DNA of 64,000 bases. Source: Odobenus rosmarus divergens. Lineage: Eukaryota > Chordata > Mammalia > Carnivora > Odobenidae. The first letter of the stretch is position 1. Each line of letters starts with the position of its first letter. The notes under the pieces are model-generated. The model was given only the letters and a program-made list of their open reading frames with translations, had not been told where the DNA came from and searched no databases. The translations under genes and the position numbers were made by a program. The DNA lies in the NCBI RefSeq assembly GCF_000321225.1, contig NW_004450381.1, forward strand, positions 1,878,457-1,942,456. The letters run 5' to 3'. Positions 24,641 through 36,329 of the stretch are shown here, piece after piece.

Positions 24641-27369
24641 GATTCGAATTTGAATTCAGTTTAATAAAAATGAAATCTTTTTCAAAAAGCATTTCACTGG
24701 TTAGATAGAATGAAAATAAGAAAAATACTGAGGAGTCCTTTTTCCTTATGTCTGAGTATAAGATCATGGTCTCAATAGTGCGCAATTTTGCCCCCTCGGG
24801 GACCACGTGCACTGTTTGTAGACATTTCTGGTTATCACGATGGGGTGCTACTGACGTCGAGTGTGTAGAGGCCAGGGATGGTCGAAACATCCTATAATGC
24901 ACAGAATAGCCCATTTCAACAAAGAACTATATGACTCAAAATATCAATAGTGCCAAGACTTAGAAACCTTGGTGTACAGGGGTTGGTTTAAGCCTGGGAG
25001 GAAGGGAAGATCTCCATCTTTCTGTACCCTACCATACACAGGGTCGTATCTGCACAGACATTCTGTTGAGCTGAAAAAGCCAACTCAACAGAATTGGCTG
25101 ACAGGAAAGGAATGTCTCTGCCACAGGCCTATTACTCCCCTGGGTTTCCATCCACATTTCCTAGGAAAGGACAGATAGCTCAAAGAAGGGCTCTCTCTGA
25201 TCTCCCTGAATGGAATGTGAGAAGGAGCCACAGGGCCTCACTGCTTACCTGCACCTCCTTCTGCAGTCCCCTTGCTGCCTGGCAGAAACTGGCAACCTCA
25301 TGGACAAACTCCACCATTCTCCCATCCCTCTGAAACCTCGCTGGCAAGAGGTAAAGAAGGAAAAGTAAAACCTGTGGGCCAACTATATGCCAAGCGCTAT
25401 GCTGGAAATTTCACACACATCGTTTCATTCAATCTCTTTCATCTAAGGAGATGGGTATGATTATCAAGTCCACTGTAAAAAGGATAACCTGAGCCTTCAC
25501 AGCGGGCAAATGTGACAGCAGGGATCTGAGCAGGTGTGACTCCAAAGCCCACACCACTCCACCACAACTGGGTAACTCCCTGGATTGTCTTTCTTTACCT
25601 CAAGGGGTGGCCTGTATAGTGAGACTACAGAAGGCCTTCCGGTGTGCTCTATGTTCAGAGACATTTAACCATGGAGGGACGTGTCTTGGCAACCAACAGC
25701 AGGTATGGCTTACAGCATTCCCGCCTCTCCAGCCCTGCCAGCGCTGCCAGCCCTGCTCCGGCCTCTTTCTGTGTCAGGGGAAACATACAGCCTGACAAGC
25801 ACCACAGTCTCCTGACGTTGTCCCCGCCTGCAATGCTCCCGCCCCACAACTGTTTCTCCACCCAGAAGCACAAAGCCCACCCTGCCACTCCCGTCGGGTA
25901 ACACCCCACTGCCCGTCTCAGACCAAACGCCCCAGTGACCAACACACATCCCTCCAGACCCCAGCTCCCACCCACCTTTCCCGCCTGGTTCCCCATTTTA
26001 CACACAAAGCCACGCTCTTTCAAATACCCATACTTCTACTGCTACCGCTCCCTATCCCTAAGAGCCCCTTACTGTTTTCTTGCCTGAGAAACAGCAGCTC
26101 ACATGTTGCGTCAAGATTCAGCTCAAATGACATCTGGTACTTCCACCACAGCACTCACCTCACGCCGTTTTGTCTAGGCAACGTTTGGTGCACAATTAGA
26201 CTAAAAAAAAATTGCTGTTTATCTCAAATTCAAATGTAATCGGGCACCCGTACTTTCTCTGGCAACCTCAGGCCTGGCGCACAGCCCCTCTGGGAGGGAG
26301 AAAATAAAAGGCATCTGTAGGTAAGGGAGCAAAAGAAGACAAGAAATAATATACAAAGGGAACCATGGCAAGAAAGATGGGTAGAAGGCTTGTGTTATAC
26401 TCAGCATGAGTATTAAAAGTCCGAATCCCCTTGCTTAACCTCAGTCCTCCACAAAACAGCCTGACCTACAATTCCAAAACCACTCTCTGGGACTCCTCTC
26501 CGAACAGCCTAAGTTAGAGCAGCAGGTCTGTTTCTCTTTCACGAAACGGCACTGGTTCGCGCAGCTCCCACCAACTGGTGTGTTCTTCCCCCAACTCCAA
26601 AATCCATTCACTGAAAATGCCTCTCCCCCTTCAAAGCCAATCTCAAAGGACAAGCACAGCTCAAGTCCCCTCGGGGCCTAGCTCGGAGAACCTAGGGCAC
26701 CAATACCAACACTCACACGTGGTCTCCCCTTCTTCATGAGGCCCCCCAGCACTTAAGAGTGTAATTCTTCCAGCACTTACCAACACAACCTCAGATGGCA
26801 GTTGTATACAGACTGCTTGGTCCCCAAGGCCTCACCAAGGATGCAAATGCCCATTTATGAGACAAGGCAGGGTAAGTACCTTAAAGACAGCCTTTAATAA
26901 TTATACAGAGGATGGAACCAAACACCCAAAAAACAGGCAAAAATCAAAGTTATGAGGTGAACAGCCTGAACCACCGCTGAAAAGGACATGTGTGTCATGA
27001 GTAAATCCTAGTAAACTCTCTCTAGACAGGCCAGTGAACCACCTATTACACAGTTCACTGCTGTTATAAGACATCCTGTAACAGTGTAGAACTTCTTTTC
27101 ACTCAGTGGTAGGATAAGGATGTAGAAGGGAAAAAGCGAAAAAGAGCGGGAAAGCACTTCCTTCTGAGTTCAAAATGTCATGGTCCACACTTCCTTGTTA
27201 AAATGCTGAGATACACCACATAACTCAAATACACCGATTTTGCTGTTGCCAATTTAGGATCATACTGTTTTTCTTCACTGCATGGGTAATATATTGTAAG
27301 TTCAAGCATTAAAGCTCATTCACATGTCAGAATTTCAACATAACATAACCAATCAGATAAGAAAACAGA
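24641..27369. other. SINE-free block in SPECC1L intron 1
   Basis: About 2.7 kb with no SINE in an otherwise crowded intron. Apart from the MIR-related stretch it appears unique. It could hold a regulatory element or a 5'UTR exon, but no splice-bounded coding segment was recognised. Confidence 0.45.
25355..25565 (+). repeat. MIR-related repeat
   Basis: tatatgccaagcgctatgc, cgtttcattcaatc and tgactccaaagcccacacc follow the order of an old MIR-type repeat. Confidence 0.55.
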
Positions 27370-27551
27370 GGGGCGCCTGGGTGGCTCAGTCAGTTAAGTG
27401 TCTGCCTTCGGCTCAGGTCGGGATCCCGGGGTCCTGGGATCAACCCCCGTGTCGGGCTCCCTGCTCAGCAGGAAGTCTGCTTCTCCCTCTCCCTCTGTGC
27501 CCCCCCCAATCTTGTGTGCATTCTCTCTCTCAAATAAATAAAATCTTGAAA
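27370..27551 (+). mobile_element. Full-length CAN-SINE
   Basis: Flanked by aagaaaacaga on both sides. Confidence 0.92.
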
Positions 27552-27801
27552 AAGAAAACAGAACACGTAAAATATGTTTCTTTCTAAGGTTTCATTCCAA
27601 TTTTTTAAAAAGTAAAATTTCGCAACACTACTACATGATGTTAGCAAACTCTGAATTTCAGCAAAAGGTTACTAGTAGCAGATATTAAGAATAATAGAGT
27701 CCTGTACAAACGTCACTGCATCTTATCCCCAACTTAGAAAATGAGAGGCTTCAAATTCTAATATAGGGCTCTGGAAACAAGTCAAAGAAGAGAGACTTTC
27801 A

Positions 27802-27978
27802 GGGCACCTGGGTGGCTCACTCGTTGAGTGTCTGCCTTCAGCTCGGGTCCTGATCTCAGGGTCCTGGGATCGAGCCCCGCATCGGGCTCCCTGCTCCGCG
27901 GGAGGCCTGCTTCTCCCTCTCCCACTCCCCCTGCTTGTACTCTCTCTCTCTGTTAAATAAATAAAATCTTAAAAAAAG
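27802..27978 (+). mobile_element. CAN-SINE, first of a head-to-tail pair
   Basis: The tail ends in a (GA)n run (27978-27991) joined directly to the next SINE. Confidence 0.9.
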
Positions 27979-27991
27979 AGAGAGAGAGAGA

Positions 27992-28192
27992 GGGGCGCCT
28001 GGGTGGCTCAGTCGTTAAGCGACTGCCTTCGGCTCAGGTCATGATCCCGGGGTCCTGGGATCGAGCCCCGCATCGGGCTCCCTGCTCCGCGGAGGGCCTG
28101 CTTCTCCCTCTCCCACTCCCCCTGGTTGCATTCCCACTCTGTCTGTCTCTGTCAAAACAATAATTTTTTTTTTAAATCTTTAAAAAAAAAAG
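27992..28192 (+). mobile_element. CAN-SINE, second of a head-to-tail pair
   Basis: Near-consensus head; the tail contains a T-run (taatttttttttt) that breaks the A-stretch. Confidence 0.9.
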
Positions 28193-28748
28193 ATTAAAAA
28201 AATTTCATAGACGAAGACAAACCAGTAACTGCTTTGGAAAAATTCATCAGCTGTCTGAGAGGTAACAGGTCTTTTTCTTCTTGACCTCTCTAACCTCCGA
28301 AACCACTTTCAAAGATGTGCAGTGACTGAGAATTCTTATGGTCCTTTCTCAGAAGTCACTCATGTCAACACAGAACCTACCACTGCTTACCACCCTCTCT
28401 GCCCATTTGTAGTGTATAACTCCTTTGGCCAGGCAAACACAGCACCTATGTAGCTTTCTATATACAAAATTTTGCACAATCACATGCAACTGGGAACAAA
28501 ATAGAGTAAGAACCTTGGGTGCTTATCTCCAAGGATATAAACCTTGGGTGAGAAAGTAAATACTGAATTAGCCTTTCATTACAGAATCTCATACTTACAT
28601 AAAAAACCTCTCCTTAGCATACCATCCCGGTATACAGTCTCCAATTTTCATTTGCATTTAAAAAAAAAAATCCCTCTAGGAATAGTATTAGAAAAAATTA
28701 TAAATTCCAAATTCACACTTTACTGTCACTTATTTAAAATAATGTGGA

Positions 28749-28958
28749 GGGCGCCTGGGTGGCTCAGTTGGTTAAGCGACTGCCTTCGGCTCAGGTCATG
28801 ATCCTGGAGTCCCGGGATCGAGTCCCGCATCGGGCTCCCTGCTCAGCGGGGAGTCTGCTTCTCCCTCTGACCCTCTTCCCTCTCGTGCTCTCATTCTCTC
28901 TCTCTCAAATAAATAAATAAAATCTTTAAAAAAATAAATAAATAAATAAAAAATAAAT
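28749..28958 (+). mobile_element. Full-length CAN-SINE
   Basis: Flanked by aaaataatgtgga (28736-28748, 28959-28971); the tail is an expanded (AAAT)n run. Confidence 0.93.
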
Positions 28959-28976
28959 AAAATAATGTGGAAGAAA

Positions 28977-29094
28977 GGATGCCTGGCTGGCTTAGTCGGT
29001 GGAGCATGTGACTCTTGACCTTGGGGTTTGTGGGTTCAAGCCCCATGTTGGGTGTAGAGATTACTTAAAAACAGAATCTTTTTTTCTAAAAAAA
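28977..29094 (+). mobile_element. Old short CAN-SINE
   Basis: Head-only subtype beginning 6 bp after the duplicated flank of the preceding SINE. Confidence 0.83.
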
Positions 29095-29103
29095 AAATAG
29101 AAA

Positions 29104-29301
29104 AGTTTCTTTTTTAAGATTTAATTTTTTTTTAATTTGAGAGAGAGTGCACGCACATGCGCAAATTGGGAGAGGGTGAAGAGAGGGAAAGAAGCTGAGC
29201 ACAGAGCCTGATGGAGGCCTTGATTTCATGACACTGAGATCATGACCTAAGCCAAAATCACGAGTGGGATGCTTAACCAACTGAGCCACCCAGGTGCCCC
29301 C
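29104..29301 (-). mobile_element. CAN-SINE
   Basis: Diverged inverted copy flanked by aaaatagaa (29095-29103, 29302-29310); it faces the preceding sense copy. Confidence 0.87.
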
Positions 29302-29335
29302 AAAATAGAATTTTTTTTTGTTTCTTTTGGGGGGG

Positions 29336-29555
29336 GCTTACTATATTTTTTCTTTAAATTTTTTATTGTTATGTTAATCACCATACTAATCATTAGTTTT
29401 TGATGTAGCGTTCCATGATTCATTGTTTCTGCATAACACCCAGTGCTCCACGCAGAACGTGCCCTCTTTAATACCCATCACCAGGCTAACCCATCCCCCC
29501 ACCCCCCCCCCCTTAAAACCCTCAGTTTGTTTTTCAGAGTCCATCGTCTCTCATG
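29336..29555 (-). mobile_element. L1 3'UTR fragment
   Basis: Antisense carnivore L1 end: ttttttattgttatgttaatc, cacccagtgctccacgc. Confidence 0.75.
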
Positions 29556-30119
29556 GAAAATAAAATCTTTTTTTAAAAGAAATAAAGTAAAATAAAATAA
29601 TACGGAAGGAATGAGGATATATTCCGAATGTGAGAAAAATGAACCAAACAGAATTATCATTAAATTTTATCTAGAGACCATCTCACATTTAAAACTTGCC
29701 TCTGAGTAGCTTAAGGAAAAAGGCAAGAAAGAGAAGAGAGGAGGCCCAGCTAAGAGCTCAAAGGATGTAGAGGGAGGATGCAAAGAAGGGGAGCAAGAGG
29801 AGAGAGGGCTTTGGTAAAACAGGTCAGGCATCAAGTTTAATCCTCTACCCATCATCCCTTGACACCCCACAGCCTCTGTTACTAGGTAGTAACTTGAAAA
29901 GGGTAGCTCCTTCAATTCTTGGGCAGTTTATGCAGCCAAATGTCAGTGCAACTGGAACTGCCACTTACCAGAATACCTGCCAAAGCAACACAAAACAAAC
30001 TCCTTCAACTATTTCAATTACAAGAGAAACAATGCCCACCTAAGTCTTCCATTCTCCAGGCTAAATAGCACTGTAGTTCCTTCAGCCTTATGACAAATGC
30101 ATTCCAGTTGAAAGGCAGC

Positions 30120-30300
30120 ATATTATAGTGAAAAAGACATAAGACTTTTAGTCAGAAACCAAGGCTCAAATCCAAGCTTGGCCATTGGTTAACTCTGTAC
30201 TCTTAACCTCATTTCCTCATTTATAAAAATAAGGAAAATAACAGTCGTGCTAACTACCTCAAGATGTGTTGGGAGAGGACCATATTTAATGAAAGGTACA
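30120..30300 (+). repeat. MIR
   Basis: caaatccaagcttggccatt, acctcatttcctcatttata, then gctaactacctcaagatgt. Confidence 0.65.
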
Positions 30301-30608
30301 CATGAAATATGTGCTTTTTCAGCTCCGCTGTTATAGATGCTCATTAGATTCCACAGGACTATTAACATAGACTTCATAAAGCTCATATATTAGTTTTATA
30401 AATAAAATTTTGGAACCCAACCCAACTAAGCACATGTGTGATGGCAGAGGGAGTAAGAGCAAAAGGCAGGAGAGGAGGTGATTAAAAATCCCAGTACAGC
30501 TAGACAGCTTCCTGACTGACATTTATATTCTACACTAAGACCTTCAGAAATACAACTTTAACATAAACTTCCAGGTTACTTTTTTTTTTTTTTTTAAACA
30601 AGGAACAC

Positions 30609-30810
30609 GGGGCGCCTGGGTGGCTCAGTCGTTAAGCGTCTGCCTTCAGCTCATGAGGGTCATGATCCCGGGGTCCTGGGATCGAGCCCCGCATTGGGCT
30701 CCCTGCTCAGCAGGAGGCCTGCTTCTCCCTCTCCCACTCCCCCTGCTTGTGTTCCCTCTCTCGCTGTCTCTCTGTCAAATAAATAAAATCTTAAAAAAAA
30801 AAAAAAGAAA
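30609..30810 (+). mobile_element. Full-length CAN-SINE
   Basis: Flanked by aaacaaggaac on both sides. It contains a short internal insertion (catgagggt). Confidence 0.92.
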
Positions 30811-31469
30811 AAACAAGGAACGCTAGTAACTGAAATGTGAAAAAACTTTTTTTTTTGCAAAACATTTTATTCATTACAATGAAATTCTGGTTATTTATAA
30901 ATGATTTGCATTCCATCATGGTCGACCTGGGTCTGGCCAAGCAAGCCTTTGAACTGGATAGGTAACAGGAAGGTTGAGTATGTGCTAAAGGGTGCATTTC
31001 TAACTTCATTTCCAAGTCCAATATAAAAGAACAAAATCAAAACAGAAATGTTTATTGTAACTGCATTACTTCTACAGCCAACCAAGAGAGGTTAGTGCAG
31101 GCCCAACCAGGCTGCTTATCAATACAAATCTGCCCTTGTGGGGATGGACATTATTTTTCCCTCTAGGCCTAACCACTCTAAAAGACCCAGATTATTTTGC
31201 CTAAGCATCAGCATGAATAATTTAGAGTAGGCCTTACTGTAGGAATAACCTCCTTAATTCACAAGGCAATATAATACATAAAAGTTCAGAAAGAAAGAAA
31301 GATTTCTGTATGGGCCTGGAAGTTATGCCATGTCACCCAAAAGTACTCTGGGCTGCATCCATCAAAAACTATTAACACATATACCTTAGCTGGCTTTTGG
31401 TCAAGGGTGTCTATTAACTGATCACTAGAATAAGAGGGCTTGGATACAATTTATAAATATGCAAACTTC

Positions 31470-31660
31470 GGGGTGCCTGGGTGGCTCAGTTGGTTAAGCG
31501 ACTGCCTTCGGCTCAGGTCATGATCCCGGGGTCCTGGGATTGAGTCCCACATCGGGCTCCCGGCTCCGCGGGGAGCCTGCTTCTCCCTCTGACCCTTTCC
31601 CCTCTCATGCTGCTTCTCTCTCCCTCTCTAATAAATAAATAAAATCTTTAAAAAAAAAAG
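31470..31660 (+). mobile_element. CAN-SINE
   Basis: Full copy of the gttggttaagcgactgcc subtype, ending in a (GA)n run. Confidence 0.9.
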
Positions 31661-31718
31661 AGAGAGAGACAAACTATCTTTCCCCTTTACCATTTTTTTC
31701 CCTTAACATTTTATTTTT

Positions 31719-31938
31719 GGGGCACCTGGGTGACTAAATTGGTTAAGCATCTACCCAACTCTTGGTTTTGGCTCGGGTTATGATCTCACGGGTGGTGGGA
31801 TCGAGCCCGGAGCAGGGAATCCATGTTCAGTGGGGGTCTGCTTGAGAATTCTCTCCCTCTGCCCCTCATCCCACTCACATGCCTACAGGTGCACACAAGA
31901 GCTCCTCTCGAAAATAAACAAGTCTTTAAAAAAAGAAA
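31719..31938 (+). mobile_element. Diverged CAN-SINE
   Basis: Old copy with multiple small insertions (catctacccaactcttgg); its tail adjoins the next SINE. Confidence 0.82.
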
Positions 31939-31940
31939 AG

Positions 31941-32122
31941 AGGGCGCCTGGGTGGCTCAGTTGGTTGGGCGACTGCCTTCGGCTCAGGTCATTATCCTGG
32001 AGTCCCGGGATTGGGTCCCACATCGGGCTCCCTGCTCAGCGGGGAGTCTGCTTCTCCCTCTGACCCTCTCCCCTCTCATGCTCTCTCTCTCGCTCTCAAA
32101 TAAATAAAATCTTTAAAAAAAA
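31941..32122 (+). mobile_element. CAN-SINE
   Basis: Younger copy of the gactgcc subtype attached to the tail of the previous one. Confidence 0.9.
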
Positions 32123-32144
32123 TGATGAAAAGAAAAAAGAAAAA

Positions 32145-32221
32145 GATTTTATTTTTAAGTAATCTCTACACCCAACATGGGGCTCAAACTCACAACCCCG
32201 AGATCAAGAGTCAAATGCTCT
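32145..32221 (-). mobile_element. 5'-truncated old CAN-SINE
   Basis: Only the tail-proximal part is present (taagtaatctctacacccaac to tcaaatgctct). The head is missing where the left arm of the 48-bp inverted repeat begins, 6 bp away. Confidence 0.78.
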
Positions 32222-32227
32222 TAATGC

Positions 32228-32275
32228 TACTAATTTCTGTACTTAGAGGACTGACTGATCTCAGCTACCTCTAAG
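32228..32275 (+). repeat. Left arm of a perfect 48-bp inverted repeat
   Basis: The arm starts tactaatttctgtac and ends ctacctctaag. All 48 bases are the exact reverse complement of 33312-33359. It is not part of any repeat family recognised here. Confidence 0.95.
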
Positions 32276-33311
32276 GGTATCCTGCCCTTTATCATTTGTT
32301 CTCCCTAGGCTGTATGCACAATAGACAAACTTGCAATTTTTAATATCTTTCTTAACAAAGATATTACTTTTACTGTCCAAACACATCAAATTAAAACAAA
32401 AACAAAAAACCGAAGGTGGAAGGTATCCAAGGGGAATGAGGGAAGCAATACAGAACAAATGCATATTCCTTCCAGAGCTGGGAACAAAGATAATGCTCAC
32501 CTGGTTTCTGGTTTATAAAACACGTATGAGAGACAGTTCCTCCTTCAAGAAATAAGATTTGAGTTTGCAAATTGGTGTGTACAACTGGGAGGTGTCTCAC
32601 AGCTGGAGAGGTCAAGCACACCTGGAGTAAAACTCTTATGGGCAAGGACTTAAGGTGACTTCTACTTCCTTGGTGGTGCTGACATGCCTAGCACATGATG
32701 CACCCAACAGATTAACAACCTTTGGTCAAACCACACACTCTGTTACGCACTGTGACATCACTGGCTAATGGAGGGAACAGACAAAACACAGGGCACCAAA
32801 TCCTCACTAGACAAGGAGCTGGACAAGTATGCAGGAGATAGGTCAAGGGATGCCTTCAAGGCAAGGTAATATCTAAGCTGAGTAGGAAGGTGATAATGGG
32901 ATGAAGTGAGGGAAGAACATTCCAGCAGAAGGAGACATGGAGACTGGAGAGAGTTAAAGGACCAAGAGGGGTTCAGCAAAACTCAGTGAAGCACCAAAAA
33001 AGGGGGGTGGGGGGATGAGAATGGAGGCCAGAGCCCAGTGATGAAGCATCCTGGATACCAAGATAAGGATTAGTAAATCTGATTATGAAGACAGTGGGAG
33101 CCATTGAAGGACTTAAAATTGGTGGTGGGGATGTGGGGTGACTATCAACAGATATATTTTGGAAAGACAGAGGCAGGAGCAAACCTCTGGATTTAAGCAG
33201 AAAAGAACTACACTAACGATGTGGGAAAAACACTGTTAACAGATCTGCACTCTTTTCTAGTAGACAAATTTCCTTTTGGGAGTTACCCAATTATTCTTTG
33301 AAAATTGAGAA
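32276..33311. other. Spacer of the inverted repeat
   Basis: About 1.04 kb with no SINE or coding signal. The part from about 32760 to 33140 has text such as gaagaacattccagcagaagg that recalls an ancient dispersed mammalian repeat in plus orientation. No transposase-like frame is visible. Confidence 0.5.
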
Positions 33312-33359
33312 CTTAGAGGTAGCTGAGATCAGTCAGTCCTCTAAGTACAGAAATTAGTA
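33312..33359 (-). repeat. Right arm of the 48-bp inverted repeat
   Basis: It starts cttagaggtagctgag and ends acagaaattagta; exact reverse complement of 32228-32275. Identity stops sharply on both sides. Confidence 0.95.
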
Positions 33360-33472
33360 TTACAAAGAATTAGACTGCATTATTCATTTTAACTCAAGAC
33401 ACTTTTAAAATGTGTTTGATATATTTTGATATATTATAGTTTTGTGAGTACAAAAAAAAAAAAAAGATTTAC

Positions 33473-33645
33473 GGGGCGGCTGCCTTCGGCTCGGGTCATA
33501 ATCCCAGGGTCCCGGGACTGAGCCCCGCATCGGGCTCCCTGCTCGGCGGGGAGCCTGCTTCTCCCTCTCCCTCTGCCTGCCTCTCTGCCTACTTGTTCTC
33601 TCTCTGTATCTCTCTGCCAAATAGATAAATAAAATCTTTAAAAAA
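33473..33645 (+). mobile_element. CAN-SINE lacking its A-box region
   Basis: The copy starts ggggcggctgccttcgg: about 28 bp containing the pol III A-box are absent. It is flanked by aaaaagatttac on both sides. Confidence 0.88.
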
Positions 33646-34146
33646 AAAAAGATTTACAGTAACTTTAAATCTTATGTTATTAACAGCAGACCAGGATGAA
33701 TTTTAAAGACTTCACAGACACAAAGATCACCTGCTATATTCACTTTGGAACAAACCATTGCCACTTCTTCCCCTCAGCATATCTGAAATACAGTCTGTAA
33801 GCCTAATTTCTCGATGGTCATGTTGTTGCACAGCAAAGGACTGAGGCCACAATACTAAAAGATTTCTGAGCTGAGAGAGAAACCCCATGGGGGTTCTTTA
33901 CCTCAGCAGCTAGTCTATTCACCAATAACAATTCCAACCACCAGGAGGAATTTCCCTGCCTAGGCTTATTTTGTTGGCACAAGCACACACAAAAAAATAT
34001 CCTGACATTTTATATCCAGTAGGAAAGAATAATCCAAATAGTAACATCTTTAAAACCAAGCAAATTTAACCAATTTTCCCACTTGCCTGTGGATTTGGAC
34101 AGATGGCCACAAAGTCAACTCATATTTACTCTTAAAAAATAACCTA

Positions 34147-34341
34147 GGGGTGCCTGGGTGGCTCAGTCATTAAGCGTCTGCCTTCGGCTCAGGTCATGGT
34201 CCCAGGGTCCTGGGATCGCCCCACATCGGGCTCCCTGATCAGCGGGAAGCCTGCTTCTCCCTCTCTCACTCCCCTTGCTTGTGTTTCCTCTCTCCCTGTG
34301 TCTATGTCAAATAAATAAATAAAATCTTTAAAAAAAAAAAT
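34147..34341 (+). mobile_element. Full-length CAN-SINE
   Basis: Near-consensus copy with a small deletion after gggatcg; flanks not clearly duplicated. Confidence 0.9.
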
Positions 34342-35066
34342 CTGTATTTTAGTCTTCTTAGCACCAAAAGCCCCAGGAACTTTTTCCTAAACTCCCTAAT
34401 GACAATAGCAAAACAAAGATTTTAGGCTCTCTTTATTTCTAAAAATATCTTATTGTGGTAAGATAACCAACCTTGTATTTGCCGTTTACAATCACCATAT
34501 ACCACCATTTACTATCAACATCATTTCAAAAAAGATTCTTAATTTCAACACCAAGAAAATGACATATCTTTTTTTTTTTACAAAGGGCAGTCCTTTCATT
34601 GAATAAATTTAGTTTAATGAAAAACTCCCTCACATTGTCCTTGTTTTTCTGTATACACTGAGGCCCATTCAACACTACCTGTCAGGGGTCTGACCAAGAG
34701 TCTCCCAGATTTGTTCTCACCAGTTTTATGATGGCCTCACTCCCTGTCTTTGCGGAGGGACCACAAACAATGTCATGAAACTGATGAGAAGACCCAGTTC
34801 TACTATAAACGGAAGAGGACTCTGTAGACAAGGATTCATTAAGTGTTAACTGGAGCTTGTTTTCATCTCTTCCCTCCTCCCCCACCCCCCACACTTTACA
34901 GATAGGGAAAGAAAGGTCCAGAAAGGAAAACCGATTTGCCCAAAGCCATAAAACCAAGAGAGTAACTCTAGCCTGCTGATACCCTGTCACCAGTCCTCTA
35001 CCAAGCTGGACAGTCTGCGTAATTTAAGTACAAGTTAGCCATGTGATTTATGGGCACCATGTGGTT

Positions 35067-35275
35067 TGAGGAACCTGGGGGGTTCAGTCGGTTGGGCATC
35101 CCACTCTTGATTCTGGCTGGGGTCGTGATCTCAGGGTCCTGGGATGGAGGCCCACTCCATGCTCAGTGCAGAGTCAGCTTGAGATCTTCTCCCTCTGCCC
35201 CTCCCCCACTCGTGGGCATGCGCACACACCCATGCGAGCTCTCAAATAAATACATCTTTAAAAATTAAAAATAAA
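35067..35275 (+). mobile_element. Old CAN-SINE
   Basis: Diverged copy (ggggggttcagtcggttggg) with an extended CT/CA region; flanks atgtggttt / atatggtta. Confidence 0.8.
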
Positions 35276-36329
35276 TATGTATATGGTTACATGGCAAGTC
35301 TTATGTATTATGAAAACCCAACCCTGGTAGTAATTTCGAACAGAAGCAATACTATTAGCTGAGTCATGTGAAATTGAAGATGTACTGTGTCAAATCGGTT
35401 ATAAAGAGAACCTCTGCTTCACAGACATCCCATCTCAAGACAACACAATGTAGATACACACACTAAAAATTCAAGTTTAAAGCTTTTCTATGGCACAATA
35501 TTCACTTTTTTACTGAAAATGAATGTCAAGAAAATCCCTACATACCTAGAGTATACGCAGGCTATTAAGAAACATTCTCAGCTACCTAAAGTTGCTGAGT
35601 CTTTAAAGACTCTTGGTGTAGAGTAAATCATAGAGGGAAAGAAGACATTTTTTAAAGAGGAAAAAAAAAATAACTGGATGAGTTAGCTATTTCTTTACCG
35701 AAAAAGACTTTCCCCAAATCAATACCCTACTTCTCCTTACAGATATACCTGTCGGTATTGATTTGACTATTTCAAAACCTACACGTGTTATGCTGATGTC
35801 TGCTGATGTCTACAAAGCTCTGATTTCATCTCAAGATACATCCTCCTGACTGACAGCAAACGCTGTTGGGCTCTACAACATTTTTTAGTTTCCTGAATCT
35901 GTTGCAACAAACTTAGAAAACATTATCAATGGCTTCAGATGCTCTTTTTACAACACATTTTTCCCTGTAATCAATACAGGGCAGCGAATTTATGGGAATT
36001 TTTCCTGGACCCTCCCGTACTTGCCGGCAAATTATCAAGGGCATCAACAAATCAAAGCTCTCTACATTTGAATGATCACAGGAATTCTTACTTGGTCTTG
36101 TAAATAGGCTGAAACTACGTGGAAACTAATTTATTTTCTAGTCATCTCCAGGAGAGGTGCCCAACAAAGAACTATGTCGTCTTAAAATATAACCACTTAT
36201 GCCACACAATTACCAGATTGAGGGAAATGCAAAATTCCCTCAACAAAACACATTATTCATATCCAACCTGATGCAATTAACCAGGTCTCAAGAAAAAAAC
36301 GACATTCCGCTCCCTTAATGATGACCTCC
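35276..36329. other. SPECC1L intron 1 next to the promoter
   Basis: AT-rich, SINE-free sequence of about 1 kb downstream of exon 1; nothing coding seen. Confidence 0.45.
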
